Positions 24,691 to 37,300 of a stretch of DNA of 64,000 bases are shown in pieces. This DNA is from Cyprinodon diabolis. Its lineage: Eukaryota > Chordata > Actinopteri > Cyprinodontiformes > Cyprinodontidae. The DNA lies in NCBI GenBank assembly GCA_030533445.1, contig CM060072.1:20897767-20961766 (forward strand), read 5' to 3'. The translations under genes were made by a program, and so were the position numbers. Below the pieces are notes generated by a model. It was not told the origin of the DNA and did no database searches. It saw nothing but the letters and a program-made list of their open reading frames with translations. Positions within the stretch are counted from its first letter, which is position 1. Each line of letters starts with the position of its first letter.

Positions 24691-26739
24691 GATGTTGCTA
24701 ATGTGTGAGCAATAATAGGACCATTGCTATTGAAATAGAAGTCTTTATTGACCTTTGGTGAAAATAGCTTTCTAAAGTAAATAATTTTTTATTTAATCGC
24801 TGTGCATCCTATTGCTCAGAAACGTGTTTTCTCTACTCCAACATGCAACAGATTTTTGTCTCTTTCCTTTTTTAATGTTCAGTATGATCTGATCTATCTA
24901 ACACGGGACAATAATTATGAGCTGTGTCTTTATGAAACAATGGAAGTTGAGGTGGGCCATGACGTTACCATACCTTCCTTGATGAAAGCTGCCACTGATA
25001 CCAAGATTATCGTAATTAAATGGATGAAAAATGGAGGGGAAAAAAGAGCTTGCTGTGTACAACGTAATATACAGACAGCATAATTTTTGACCTAACGTGT
25101 ACAGCCAAGTAAAGACAAATGATAAACAGCAGTTAAATGGTTTTGATCTCCAACTTCCTTGGGTGAACAGAATGGGACAATGGCAGCTATAGCTTTGAAG
25201 TTCAGACATTGCTTTTTGGTGTTTTTACCAAGGAAACAACATTAACAGTGAGAGGTAAGTCTATTTGCTTCATCATAAACAGTTACAGAGTCCCTGGATG
25301 CATGCACAATATAAATATTTAATTTCAGCTTTATTCGTCATCAGCTCTTTTTTCATTAAGGATTTATTATCATGTTAGTGTAAGAAGAATGATCATAGTA
25401 AGTTGTTTTTATTTCATTTTTCTATTTGGGATTAAAGCAAGAGTTTTATCGATTTTCCTTCATTTTTGCTTTTATAAGGATTTCAACTTAACCCAAACGC
25501 ATTAAATAAAAATGGAAAATATATAGTCAAGACAGTATTGCATCGAATTTTCTTTATGGGATATGTTTTTGCGACATAAAACCTTTACGATTTTGTGGGA
25601 TTCCTGTATCTTTAAATATTTAAATTTGCGTCTCATTTTCTCTTCAGATCAGAACAAAATAATGTGCAGTACAGGTCAAGTTGTTAAGTTCCATTTATGA
25701 GACAATGCAATTAATTATTGCACAGTAAACTCATCTGCAAAGTACAGATGGAGCAAGGTAAGGGAAACATGCTAATATACCAATAGCAGAAGGAAAGAAA
25801 TCTCTTTAACCATTTAACCACCTGATTTTTTTTCCAGAACTTTTTCTGTTTAACTTCTGTTTTTCCTTTATACAAGGATAACAAGCTTGTGTCCAAGAAC
25901 CAATCACTGGAGTTCTAGCCAGTGACAGAAGACCAGGCAGGAGTTTATGAGCTGACACTCAACACAGAAAACAAACTTACTTCATAAAGGTTTTATTATC
26001 TCTGTGGGGAAAAGAAACACTACTTTAAGAACAGGTGAGTACCTCCGTTTTTCTGCTGTAATCTGACTTTTTGTGTCAAGCTCAATTACATCAGATCCTC
26101 AGGGCTGGATTAACACAAAGTAGAATAATCTTCTTAAAACAGTGCCCAGAATCTGATAACAGACCCTTGACTTATTATGATGCATCATACTCTATATTTT
26201 AACAAGTGGAGAGATATAAAAGATTTTATGGCACCAACACCATGCTAAGTACGTAGCTGATTAGTTTTGGGACGAAAGGAAAACTATACACAGAAAAAGA
26301 CTGAGGAGTTAGTTCCTCATATTCAATGTGAAGTAATAATCCTAAATGGAATTTAGGAGATATTCATGTATGTCTAGAAAGCATTTAAAGAGACTTTACT
26401 CCAAGCTTTGGATCATGTAGTTCATCCTCCTCGCCACCATTTCAGTCACTTCTGTCCAAGATCTTAGTGCGCTCTTGCCTCTCACCAAATTTATTTGATT
26501 AATAGTATGTTATTATATCATGGAATTAAGGCGGCCTGGGTAATTAAAGTGTTTCAAAGTATTACAAATGTTGTGCCATATGCCATGATCATACTTTTTG
26601 GACATTGGGAACGAGTGTCCATATTTCATCTTGATAGGATGACCAGAGGAGGAAAATGCAGCTTTGGTGAATAACAGCTGGGGGACTTCTGCAGCCCCCC
26701 CTTTTTCAGCAAAAGCAGCCACAAGCAAGTCACATGTAA

Positions 26740-27374
26740 TGCCCCGTCCACACGAAGCCAAACCCTGGCCTAAACGCACAAATTTTTCACCAAACCAGCC
26801 TCTCATCCATACGAAGCCAGCGTTCCGGGGGTCTGTAAACGATCTTTTTCTTATTCAGCCTTCAGAGTGGGAAGATTTAGAAACGCCGTTTTCGCGTTTC
26901 CATCTTTAAGCTCTAACCGCATTTTTTTTTTTTACACGCATGCGTCATAGCGTCGCCTCTAAACACGCATGCGCGACACAGTATCACAACAACAATGGCG
27001 CCGTACTGTGTTGAATGGTTGCTGCTCATGCTACTCACCCTGCTGTCGGGCTTACAACAGAATCTTCTTCTTCTGGAATATCTCCAGGAAGAACAGAGCG
27101 AAATCGACAACATCGTTCAGCACCTGAATTTGACTGAACCACGAAAATGGACCCGCAGGGAAACCATGTATAAATATTAGTGCGCATGCCCAACATTTCG
27201 TCGCCTATTTCTGCTTTGGCACCACAGCGCCACTTACAGGCCTGGCATACATTTTGCAGCGTTTTCATGCATTCGTGTGGACGATCACATTTATTTTACG
27301 TCTCCGTCTTTACGACAAACGTTCTGGAAAATATTAGCATTTCGTGTTCGTTTTGACTTCGTGTGGACGGGGCC
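26740..27374. mobile_element. PIF/Harbinger-like nonautonomous element
   Basis: Inverted ends GCCCCGTCCACACGAAG and its complement bound 635 bp. TAA precedes (26737-26739) and follows (27375-27377), the 3-bp TWA duplication of PIF/Harbinger elements. The inside holds a 61-codon frame at 26995-27180 beginning MAPYCVEWLLLMLL that may be a relic of a transposon gene. It lies in the large intron of the CD96 duplicate. Confidence 0.78.
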
Positions 27375-27377
27375 TAA

Positions 27378-28719
27378 GTCACAGAGGTGTGACCAACCAC
27401 CACCCCCCTCTGTGAGGACAGAACTAAACCACAGAGCACACAGGATTCTTTTTCTCTTTTGCTTCTTCCGCTCCAGCAACTCTCTTTTGCCTCTTCTGCT
27501 CCTGTGCTCAAAGCTGGGGCCCACTGTGGCCCACAGTGGAGATGCGGGCCCCAAGGGAACCAGTTCCCCAGAATCATCAAGGATAAGTCAGAACTTTTCA
27601 GAACGGAACTGCTGCAACCAGAACTTTAGCAACACATTTCTCTTGAGTTTCAGAATTTACAGAGCCAAACTGGATGAGAACCATGCCCTGGGGGTGAGAC
27701 TGAGGGGACCCCTGCTGTGAGACTGAGACAATGAGTCCCTGACTGCAGAGCTGCAAATGGATGAAACTCAAGCTTTCCAAATGGACATGGAAAAAGGTTT
27801 GCAGGTCTGGCATGATTAGGGACAGAACAAGCAATCTGTCTTTTGATGATGCTAATATATCATATCGTGTGTTTACTGCTGAGTAAAGACAACGCTAATT
27901 GATGCTAAAGAATGGACTGTATGCTACGCTATGCTACAGGAATATGTGTTGAGCTGTTGCTAAAGCTTAGACAAGCTTTATTCACTAAGGATTTAAACAC
28001 TGATATAACATTAGTGTTCACGTGTTCCTCAGATATTCATTACATTTCCATTACCAAGTATGACCAAGAGTCATTTGGTGGAATCCTGATGTCTATTCAC
28101 TGCTAGCTATTTCAGGGAAGGTAAAGAATCATTTAGCTTAAGGTTATTGGCTCTTGATTAAGCAAATAATTCAATAAAACATTATTTGGCCAAATAATGT
28201 TTTATTCACCTCATGGATTTGCATTGTGAATTGGTCTGAAAACATTCCAATTTCTTTAAAATTAGTGAAAAGATAATTTGATCATATCCCAGATTATTCC
28301 AGATAAACTTTGGTTTCAAACACAGAATCCATCTTAAACTGTAATATGTTTTTCAACCGTTTTCCCCTTCCTCTTTGTACATAGTAGTTAGTTTAGTTTA
28401 GTTGAGTTTTACTAGTCTTAGTTGAGAGTGTTAAACTGAAATATGTTTGACTTAGAGCTGAATGAATTTTGTTAATAAAATCTTATATTTTGAACAGAAG
28501 TTGTGGTGAATTTATTCCATGTATGTGCAGAAATAACTGTTTGACCATGATTAGTGCTCGAATCACTCTTTCATCTATTGTTCTAACACAGTAGGACTGT
28601 GTGTCATAAACACTATATAACAGCTGAAATAAAATCTGATTAAATAAGATATTTTACCACCCCTACAGGGGAGGGCAATAAACATCTTAAAGAATCAGAA
28701 ACATAAATTGCCAGCGGGC
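27378..28719. other. Pseudogene intron, unclassified
   Basis: The open frame 27277-27720 crosses the Harbinger-like end and is not a credible gene. The moderately GC-rich part at 27390-27830 looks like a decayed repeat. A 34-bp palindrome at 28173-28206 is listed separately. Confidence 0.35.
28173..28206. repeat. Perfect 34-bp palindrome
   Basis: AATAAAACATTATTTGG is followed with no spacer by its exact reverse complement. Confidence 0.93.
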
Positions 28720-28902
28720 AATCACAACATTTATATGGCGTCCCTGATTGGTGGGCCTATAGAATCACAACATTTATATGGCGTTCCTCGATTGGTGGGC
28801 CTATAGAATCACAACATTTATATGGCGTCCCTGATTGGTGGGCCTATAGAATCACAACATTTATATGGCGTCCCTGATTGGTGGGCCTATAGAATCACAA
28901 CA
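28720..28902. repeat. 43-bp minisatellite, four units plus a partial
   Basis: Units start at 28720, 28763, 28807 and 28850, with a partial fifth at 28893. Each reads AATCACAACATTTATATGG, then CGTCCCTGATTGGTGGGCC and TATAG. The second unit has one extra base and a C-to-T change; the others are identical. Each carries an inverted CCAAT box (ATTGG). Confidence 0.96.
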
Positions 28903-30629
28903 CAAAGACGGTTATTTTTAGGATATTTATCTGAACAAAGTTATGTATGTTAGAGCTACAGTATTGATGGACTGCTAAAACTCTAAATAGAGTGACAGAA
29001 GTATAAAAAACAATTGTGTCATTAAAGATGAGGCCAAGGCATGTAGTCTAATGTAATTTTAATACCCTAATATATATTTCTTGCAATTTTAACTCAGGAG
29101 GAAATTGATTTTGCAGTAAACAACCACATGACATTGCCATGTCATGAGTTTTTGGTTATATTTAGTTTTTCTAAAACATTTCAATTTTTGCATGATCCTC
29201 AATTATTTACAACATTGTAGAACATGTTAGTTGTTACCAGCACAATATGATAGATTTAAATAATCATATAACCTTGTTAAAAGCAAATCCTTTCCAAATA
29301 AAAAAATAATTGGTGTATTACAGTATGGGATTTCTTCATATCATGACTGTGTTTAAATTTGGCATTTTAACTAAACTAATCAGGTAAACTAATCATAATC
29401 CTCCACCAACCTTTTGACCAGAGTTATTACATACATCAATTAGACAGGGCCATTTTATTCCATTCCCTCTGTCCTCCCTTTGTACCAGGGCATGGAACAA
29501 ACTTTGTTGACTTCTATAAACGTATGAACCACCTCAGGCCTTGAGATCCTTAGGGAGAGGTCTCCTGGTGGTCCCTAGAGTCACCAATAAACATAGAGAG
29601 GCTGCGTTTCAGTTTCATGCAGCCAAGGTCTGGAACAGCCCCAGTGAGGATGTAAAACGAGCTTATTTAATGTTGCCTATGGCGACTGACTGTATCTTAA
29701 CTATTTTTAATATATAATATGTATTTTTTTATATATTTGTATTGCCGGCCTTGTGCATGAAATGTGCTGTATAAATAAATTTGCTTTGCCTTGCCTATTG
29801 GGAGAGAATTGCCATCCCACCTTTCCCCAGATCTTGCTTAACCCTAGTAAAAATCTTGTATTCCTTCAATTGCACAATCAATTAGCCAAATATTAATGTC
29901 AGATTATGTATTTTTACCTACAGTATATAGTGTGTAAAAAGTATTTTTCCTAACTAGAGCAAAACAGGAAAAATCAGGAATAATCTCTTTAAACAGTACT
30001 AAAGAGCTGTCAGTTTTGGGTTCCCCCAGTGGTATAAAAGTTGTAATTTTTTTTTTCTCTGAAGGAAGTCAACATTTCCGAGGACAACCAGCATGTTAAA
30101 GGCTAAACTACATTTCTGCTTCTAGTGGCTGTGTGAATTATAAATAACGATGAAGTAATGAATCTAATTCTAGCGAAAAAATGTCATATGACGATGTTAA
30201 ATAATAAGAGATAGATAATCCCTTTATTGTCCCACAATGGGGAAATTCTGGTGTTACAGCAGCAAAAAAATTATCGAAATAATGGTTGCAAAAATGTGGA
30301 CCTTAAAAAAATGCAAAAAAAAAAACTAACATAATAGCAAAGAGTAAAAAAAAATAAACAAATAAAATGTGCTTTAAAGTGTTTTTACAATATAAATACT
30401 ATGCACCTGGACAATAATGTTCTGTGGACAATTTTTATATTTTTAAGAAGCATTTAACTTTAGTTTTGTACCATATTCCTGCAACATGCCCATTAATGAC
30501 AAATGTTATATTTATTATCTCTATACTGCTGCCATGCATTTAAAATAGTTTGCAGAATCCACGACAAAGAATATCAAAAAGATGTTTGCAAAAAAATTAT
30601 TTTCTTTGTTTTTGTTTTCAATCCTTTAG
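28903..30629. other. Pseudogene intron with LINE tails
   Basis: The segment 29440-29795 contains GGTCTCCTGGTGGTCCCTAG, TGCAGCCAAGGTCTGGAACA and ends GTGCTGTATAAATAAATTTG, like the 3' ends of L2-type fish LINEs on the plus strand. The segment 30205-30290 reads ATCCCTTTATTGTCCCACAA, a LINE/SINE tail on the minus strand. Confidence 0.45.
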
Positions 30630-31992
30630 AAACCAGTGGGTATTATCCCTTGTAGAGCCCAGTCTTTTTTTTTTTACTGGGATTCAGTTTTACAGTTGTC
30701 CTTCTCTTCAGAATGCAAAGGAACAGGTAAAAACTTTGACCTTTCTGTTATGATTCCTTATTCCCAAACAGGATATTGAATCCAACATGTAAAACCTTAA
30801 TCTCATTTTTAGAAGAGAAATACCGTATGTGCTTTTTTTTTTCCTCTGCAGCAAAGCCACCGATCAATAGTTCTGTTCTTGTTCTTTACTGTAGGATGAA
30901 CCTTTCACCTTCTTAGAAACTTCCTCAAACATCCAGAGAAGTAAACCTCCATAAAAAAAGGTAACACAGACTTTTCATAATGTGATATTTTTTGGGAATT
31001 TCTAATAATATGGCTTTCAATGAGGCGATTACACACTTATTATTGATATGAATGTTATTTTCCTGGGCATCATTTAAATAAACAAGACTGGGGCATGGAA
31101 GTGTGAAAAGTTCTTTACAGATTCACTGGGGATCAATGTGTTTCAATACATTTGTTCTACATCAGTCTTTGGTTAAAAATCCATATGTAGACAAAACATG
31201 TCTCTTTTTCAGAGAATTATTAGTGCTTATTTAAATTGAAGGGTTTCTTGCTTAAGGCCTGGCCTTAAAATATAGCCCCGTCTCTCTTCAGGATCTCTGT
31301 CAAAACCATTTTTTATCATGTATTTGGGGGAGGAAGGTTAACCTATGTGGCTGAATGTGTCTTTGATTCTTCTATTTGATATGCTTATTCATTATTTCCT
31401 CTGCTAGACTGGAACTTAAATGGATTGCAATTTATTTTGTTCCAGGGAAGAAGGATAATATTTTCAAGACAAAAAAAAAAAAAATCTTAATCATGTCTAA
31501 GGAATGTTCTCCCTCAGAAAAAAAAGCAATTTCAAATCAAGAACACAATTAGGAAGTGATATCCTAAGCTTGTCTTTTAGTGCAAAATAGATTTGAATGT
31601 AGAAGCTTTGGGGAAGCAAATCTTCAAAATAAACAAAGATGAAGAATGGAGTAATGAAGAGAACAATTGTCCAATAGAAGTGTGACAGAGAGGACTTTTT
31701 TTCAGCATCCACTTGAATTTTGATTTTATTTCTTAATATTTCTTGAATGCACAACAAGCTTTTTATTTATTTTAAGCCTAAGGAACTAGGTAGAAGTTTA
31801 AAGGAGTTTTTTTTAGCTCCTAAACTCTGGACCTATCACCCATCCATATTAGAAAGACTCTTTCACCTGACCTGACCTGATTTAAAATCTTTTCAAAAAC
31901 TCATCTATTTTTACAGAATTGTAATCAATTGTATTTGTTTGTGCTTCATTGCTCTGTGTATTTTATATTTATTTTTGCTACTGATACTTTTT

Positions 31993-31997
<5 letters not shown>

Positions 31998-32065
<68 letters not shown>
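31998..32065. repeat. (TA)n microsatellite
   Basis: About 34 TA units, nearly pure. Confidence 0.95.
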
Positions 32066-32070
<5 letters not shown>

Positions 32071-34143
32071 CATACATAGTCGAAAAACCTGGGGCACTCA
32101 AAGCGAGCCGTCAGCTCCAGAGCTGGTCCGTGAACCCCAGCGGACGGGGGCAGGGAGCCAGCGGACCCTACCCAGTGACGGTAGCCTGGACACCGGCGGC
32201 CCCCAGCATCCCTCCTCCAACTGAGGACGGGCGGCTCATGGCTCTCTGGTGAGGTCTGGTACAGTCAGCGGCCCAGCAGCAGAAACCCAAATCTGGTCAC
32301 CGTAAATATGCCAGCATTGCCATCAACAGCTTAGTGACAGAATCATACTTACAGCTTGCGTTTGTGATGGCCTTACGGTCGGATCAGTCCCTGGTTTCAG
32401 TAAAAATAGTTTAGCAAATCCTGCTTTGAACTGTCCAAGATTTTGAAAGCTGTCTTTGGTCAAATGCTTAGAGCAAATGAACAGCTAAGCATCAAACTTT
32501 ACAGGGATTTTCTGATACACAAAAATAATCCATGCTTGTCGAGTCTTCGGATTCTTGGGAAGACTGAAAAATGTCCCCTTTCTCCATGCAGCCTGGAACA
32601 CTGCATTTACACCCATGGTTCTGGCTCATTTTCAATAGAGAAAATGCCTGCTTTGTAATTCTTGTAGGAGTAAACCCAACTGTTGTCTAAACAGCTAAAC
32701 TGGTGTCTTGTACCTCTATTCATGTTATTGGGCTGTGAACCAGTGTGCTGGTCTGTACGTCAATTTCAGGGCCAAGTACAGGCCAGAACCAAATAAGGCA
32801 CCATCCCCGAGTTTATGTCAACTCGGGGCTTCGTTTGAATTCGTCCATTTTATAGTGGAAGTTTAGAATTGGGAGATTTGCATAGAAAGGAGGTGTTGAT
32901 GGGGTTTGAACTTCTTTGTACGTCCATTTCACCCACTGAACTATCGTTATTCATCTATGACAATGTAAACTTGGTTTTGCATTCTATGACCCCTTCAATA
33001 AAACTCCTTAATTTCAATTTTTGTCTGTCTTCCAATGTGGTGCCTTAACAATTTTAACATGCAGTAGTGCAACCTTTTCTAATGAAACCTGCTTTTAATC
33101 ATAGTGTTTGATAATCATAAAGCTATTTTTAAACTTCCATTTTTTTCACAAAATTTTAGTTAAGAAAGTTTGCTGTCAGTTACATTTTCTTGGAAGAAAT
33201 TGACATTCTTGAAATCTTGTTTCAAAGCTCATTGTTGTACGGACTCAGGATTATAAAGAGTTATTGATTATGTGTTTTTGCCATGCAATACTGATTACCA
33301 AAATGTCTTGGTCTAGGTGGGTCTTACTGCTGTATTTAAAATTACAGATCACAACATTTTAATATCACTTCTGAATCATTAATGGGTATTCAGCACACCG
33401 CTCTTGAACATAATTGACCTTTGTTCTTCTAGGATGTGTTCCTGGCTGATCATGGAGATTGTGACATTTATATTTCAAAAGCTGAGTGGGCTTTTCTGAT
33501 TCTGCTTTTGTTGCCGATAGATGGAGGATGAGGAGCCCAGTATCAAAGACCGCTGTTGTCCACAGCTACCACAGAGTGACACTTATGTTGACAAAGCAGG
33601 GCTAAAACCTCAAGCCACATTTAAGTTAGAGGCCACCAAACATATTCACCACTAAATATAGAACAACTGATTTTTTTTTTTTATTTCTTATTTATTTTTA
33701 CCCTCAAATCCTATATTTTAATTCAGACATTTCCAAATGGCTCTTGCATTTTCTAGTCCAAATTAAATGTACGCTGCACAGATTAATAGCTCACTCACAT
33801 TTTCTTACATCAGTTTTAGATACAAAGAAAGATATCAACAGTAATTTTTAAAAAAGATTTTCCAAACATGGTAGGAAAACCACAAGCCATTGTTAATGCA
33901 GGATCTCAATTCTGGATTCATACATCTCTGCACTGCTGTATTACAATAAACAGTGATATTGTATTTTACGGGGTCTCAGGGTGACTCCCACCCTGAGACA
34001 GCAACCGTCACAGTAAAAACTTATTTACAGTCTGCTTTAAAGTTTAACCAACTGTATGGTTTGGTAAATATCTCAAGTGTCAATTTGGAATGTCCCATTT
34101 TGTTAAAACATGATCAAATATCTACATTCAAATTGCATTGTTA

Positions 34144-34165
34144 CCCCCCCCCCCCCCCCCCCCCC
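34144..34165. repeat. C22 homopolymer
   Basis: An uninterrupted run of 22 C residues about 235 bp before the TRAT1 start. The length may be uncertain in assembly. Confidence 0.9.
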
Positions 34166-34399
34166 ACACACTCCAAAATGGCATTGAGATGTTCTGCTTC
34201 AAAATGAGGTTACATTGTTTCCTGTTTGTAACTGAAAAGCAGCCAGTTTCAAGACGCCGTCAAAGCGGAGAGGGAGCAGAGGCGGGGTAAAAATAGACAA
34301 CAGTGTAGCACACCTCACTGAGGGAACGCAGTGATGCCCTGTAGCCTGAGAAAAATTGTGTCAAACAGACACCCAGCTTAGTTCAGGGCAACCAGAGAA

Positions 34400-37300
34400 A
34401 TGGATATCGACGGTAAGAACATTTGTTTTAAATGTGTATAGTAGAAAGAAAAATGTATATCTTATTATTATATATGAAAAATACCAACGTTTAACACTCA
34501 GCGTGACTCTCGCACAGGCCGGATCACAAATGGAGCAAATGTAGAGAAGCTTTGGGACACAAGGTCACAAAAAAGACTAAAGGTTTAAAAAAAACAAAAA
34601 ATAATCATAGAAAGTTATTTACTTAAGAAAACACAGATTTGCCATAAAAATTGGACTTTTAATGTAGGAATGCTTATAAAAAAAGTTTTTTTGTGCCATT
34701 AAAATAAGGAAATAGACCAGAGAGGGGAAAACTTAAATAAATTCTAAACATTCTTGTCAAAAGAAACATTTTTGTAGTGTGTTTTCAGAAATATTGTACG
34801 GTATTCTTTTAGCTTTCCTGCTTGCTGTTTAGCACCGGATTAAAAGGAAATACTGAAGTTTTAATTTTGAGAGTTTAAAAAGAATTAAAGGAAAAGGAAG
34901 AGGTCTTGATTTTGTATGTTGAGAGAATTTTATGCAATTTATTTTGAGGTTATGTTATGATTTCTGTTTTCTAGGTGCATATGTAGCCCTGGTCATTGTA
35001 TGTCTGGCCTTGTTAATCTCCGTGTGCCTCAACATCACGTTCTGTATGAGACAGAAAGACACTTGGTGCAAAGGTAAATTAAAGGTTGTCTTTTTCATAA
35101 AATGTTTGTGTTTTTATTTCCATTTCCAATGTTTTATAAATTGTTTCCTTTTTTATTTACGCAGAACCACATAACTGCTGCCATCTTCACTGTTCAGAAG
35201 AAGCGTATGTTTTTGCATATTTTGTTTGGAATAACATTTACCAGTGAAAAATGCAATTAGATTTCAAACCTGTTCATTTTATTTTTTGCCGACTATCAAT
35301 CTGTTGGTCAAATTTTAGAATCAAAACATAGTCTAAAATTGAGCTTTTTCATTTCTGCAGGCTGTTTAACGATGAAGGACAATATTTAAGTGGCATCAGT
35401 CATCGAGAGCAGCAGGAAAATCCCCACAATGAAGAAGAGCGACAGGAAAATCCAATCTATGGCAACATCAGCACAGAAAGACGTGGTAAGCTCTCCATTC
35501 TCATTACTTTTAAAAAGAAAGGGGAAATCTTTGACTGTGTTTATTGATGTATGACTCAATCTAAGGAAAAAATGGTTTGGCATAAGCTGTTTTAAGATGC
35601 TTTTTTGAAGAAAGTTTATTTTTCAAAGTTTCAGTGTAGGAGTGGTAAAGAACATTTCAAAAAGAGAAAAAAGTTTTACCTTGAAAAGTTTTCCTCTTCT
35701 TATTTGCATGTCAAGTGACTAGGCTGTAAAGTTATAGTGTATATAGACTTTCAAATAATATGGCAGGAGGCTCAGACTGGTATCTGAATTATGGAATCTG
35801 AATGATTGTCTATTTTTTTTACTTTTTTAACTAGCATTCCATTTACTAATTAGTTTTCATAATATCTAGTTCATTTATAAAATACAACAACAGGTTAGAC
35901 CTTAAGTGGATTATTATGCATTAAACGACGAGTTCTTTAAACCACATTTTGAAATTCAAACTTCTCTACTAGAGTTGTCTTTAGAAAATGGAAAAGTTCC
36001 ATTTTTTATTCCATGTTTTTCTGCATAAAAAGGCACCTTAGTTTGCGGCAAACACAAAACCAACAAATTTTCCCTTTTCATACAATATGGTATGTTCTTT
36101 AAAACTATTTCCGTTTATCAAACTTTTAAATCTGTTTTCGAAAGCAAATAGCTAATTAGACACAGAGGAGCTCACCTACAGTGCTGTTCATGCATGAACT
36201 ACTCCCACTTTCAAATATATGCTTTCCTAGATGTCTTTATAGTTGAGCTTCATGAGTAGACAGCAAAATAATTGAACAATGAGTGTAATGGCAGGTTCTG
36301 CAGATGCTTGCTATGAGACGATGTCCATGCCGCGCAGTAGAGATTGCCTAAAGGTAAGTGCAGTTTAAAAATTGTTTTCAAAAAAGATTATCTTTGTTCT
36401 GAGTTATTAAAAATTAAAAAGGATAATCACAGTTTCAGAGATCAAGGCAAAGCTGCTGCAAAGAGTCAGAAATAAGCAGCCATAAGGCATTTCTCCAACA
36501 GCTTCATTGTATCTTAATCTGCATAATGAGCATTTCTGATGCTGCCTGACATTGTTTGGGCTTTTGTTAATTCGATTGAGCCGTATTAGCACCTGGCTGT
36601 TATTGCGTCGACTTAATCTAGTGCATTCATGTTGCTTTTTGATACCGACGATTTGTCATGAAAACACTGACTTTTACTTGACCTACCAGAGCTTCTTGTG
36701 CTCCGAGGAGCCTCACGGTGACATGAGGATGTGTACCTCTGTAGTTTCTTCTCCAGTGGCATTCTGCTGCAAAGCAGTAAATATTTTATTCTGTGGTCTT
36801 TCTGCTAACAATTTAATAGGACATTAAAATGCTGGTTCAGCTCACCTTAGTTTTGTTTTTCTTTAACTCTGAAAAAGAAATCATGATTGCTTTTGTCTTG
36901 CAGTCATGGGAAAAGAGAATAATACTTTAGAAATAAAAAACAGAAAATATATTTTCAATGTGAAAGGTTACCTTTTTATATTCCCTTAGTTCTGTGTTTT
37001 ACTTCATTTCTGATGAAGATTTAATGTAATGTTACTGGACAACATTTGTGCCATATCGATAAATGTAATTAGGGATTTACATTTACTCGCACCTTAAAAA
37101 GTGAATCAAAAATACAAATTCTGCCACAGAAGAATATCTTACCTTTTCTCCATAAAGCCAGCATGACTTTAAGTACATTTAGTATGTGGTAATGATAAAT
37201 TTATTATTTTGTTCTTGCATTAAACATTCGTTCAATTATCAGGACCCATAACCATTTCCAAAAGATAAACTATTAAATTGAAATTATATATATGTGACTA

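Larger units (their letters stand above)
23873..30953 (+). pseudogene. CD96 tandem duplicate, decayed
   Basis: Counterparts of CD96 exons are exon 1 at 23873-23933, exon 2 at 24905-25254, exon 3 at 25648-25757, exon 4 at 25877-26034, exon 6 at 30630-30726 and exon 7 from 30894. No copy of the stalk exon 5 was found. Damage is plain. The exon 2 acceptor AACAG became AACAC. Exon 2 is 350 nt instead of 345 and is frameshifted, and its first Ig Cys is now Ser (TIPS). Exons 3, 4 and 7 contain in-frame stops and the PPPFKPPPPP tail is lost. Exon 1 still encodes a signal peptide. Intron 6 is 167 bp against 181 bp in CD96, and intron 1 matches once its LINE insertion is removed. It is a tandem genomic duplicate, not a retrocopy. 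Confidence 0.85.
30954..34255. other. Intergenic between CD96 duplicate and TRAT1
   Basis: It holds a (TA)n array at 31998-32065, a GC-rich stretch at 32085-32250 that stands out from the AT-rich surroundings, and a C22 run at 34144-34165. A 44-codon frame at 33521-33655 follows a TAG acceptor-like site and is unassigned. Confidence 0.4.

Noticed and set aside
27277..27720. 147-codon plus-strand frame
   Set aside because: It starts inside the Harbinger-like element and runs across its end into unrelated DNA.
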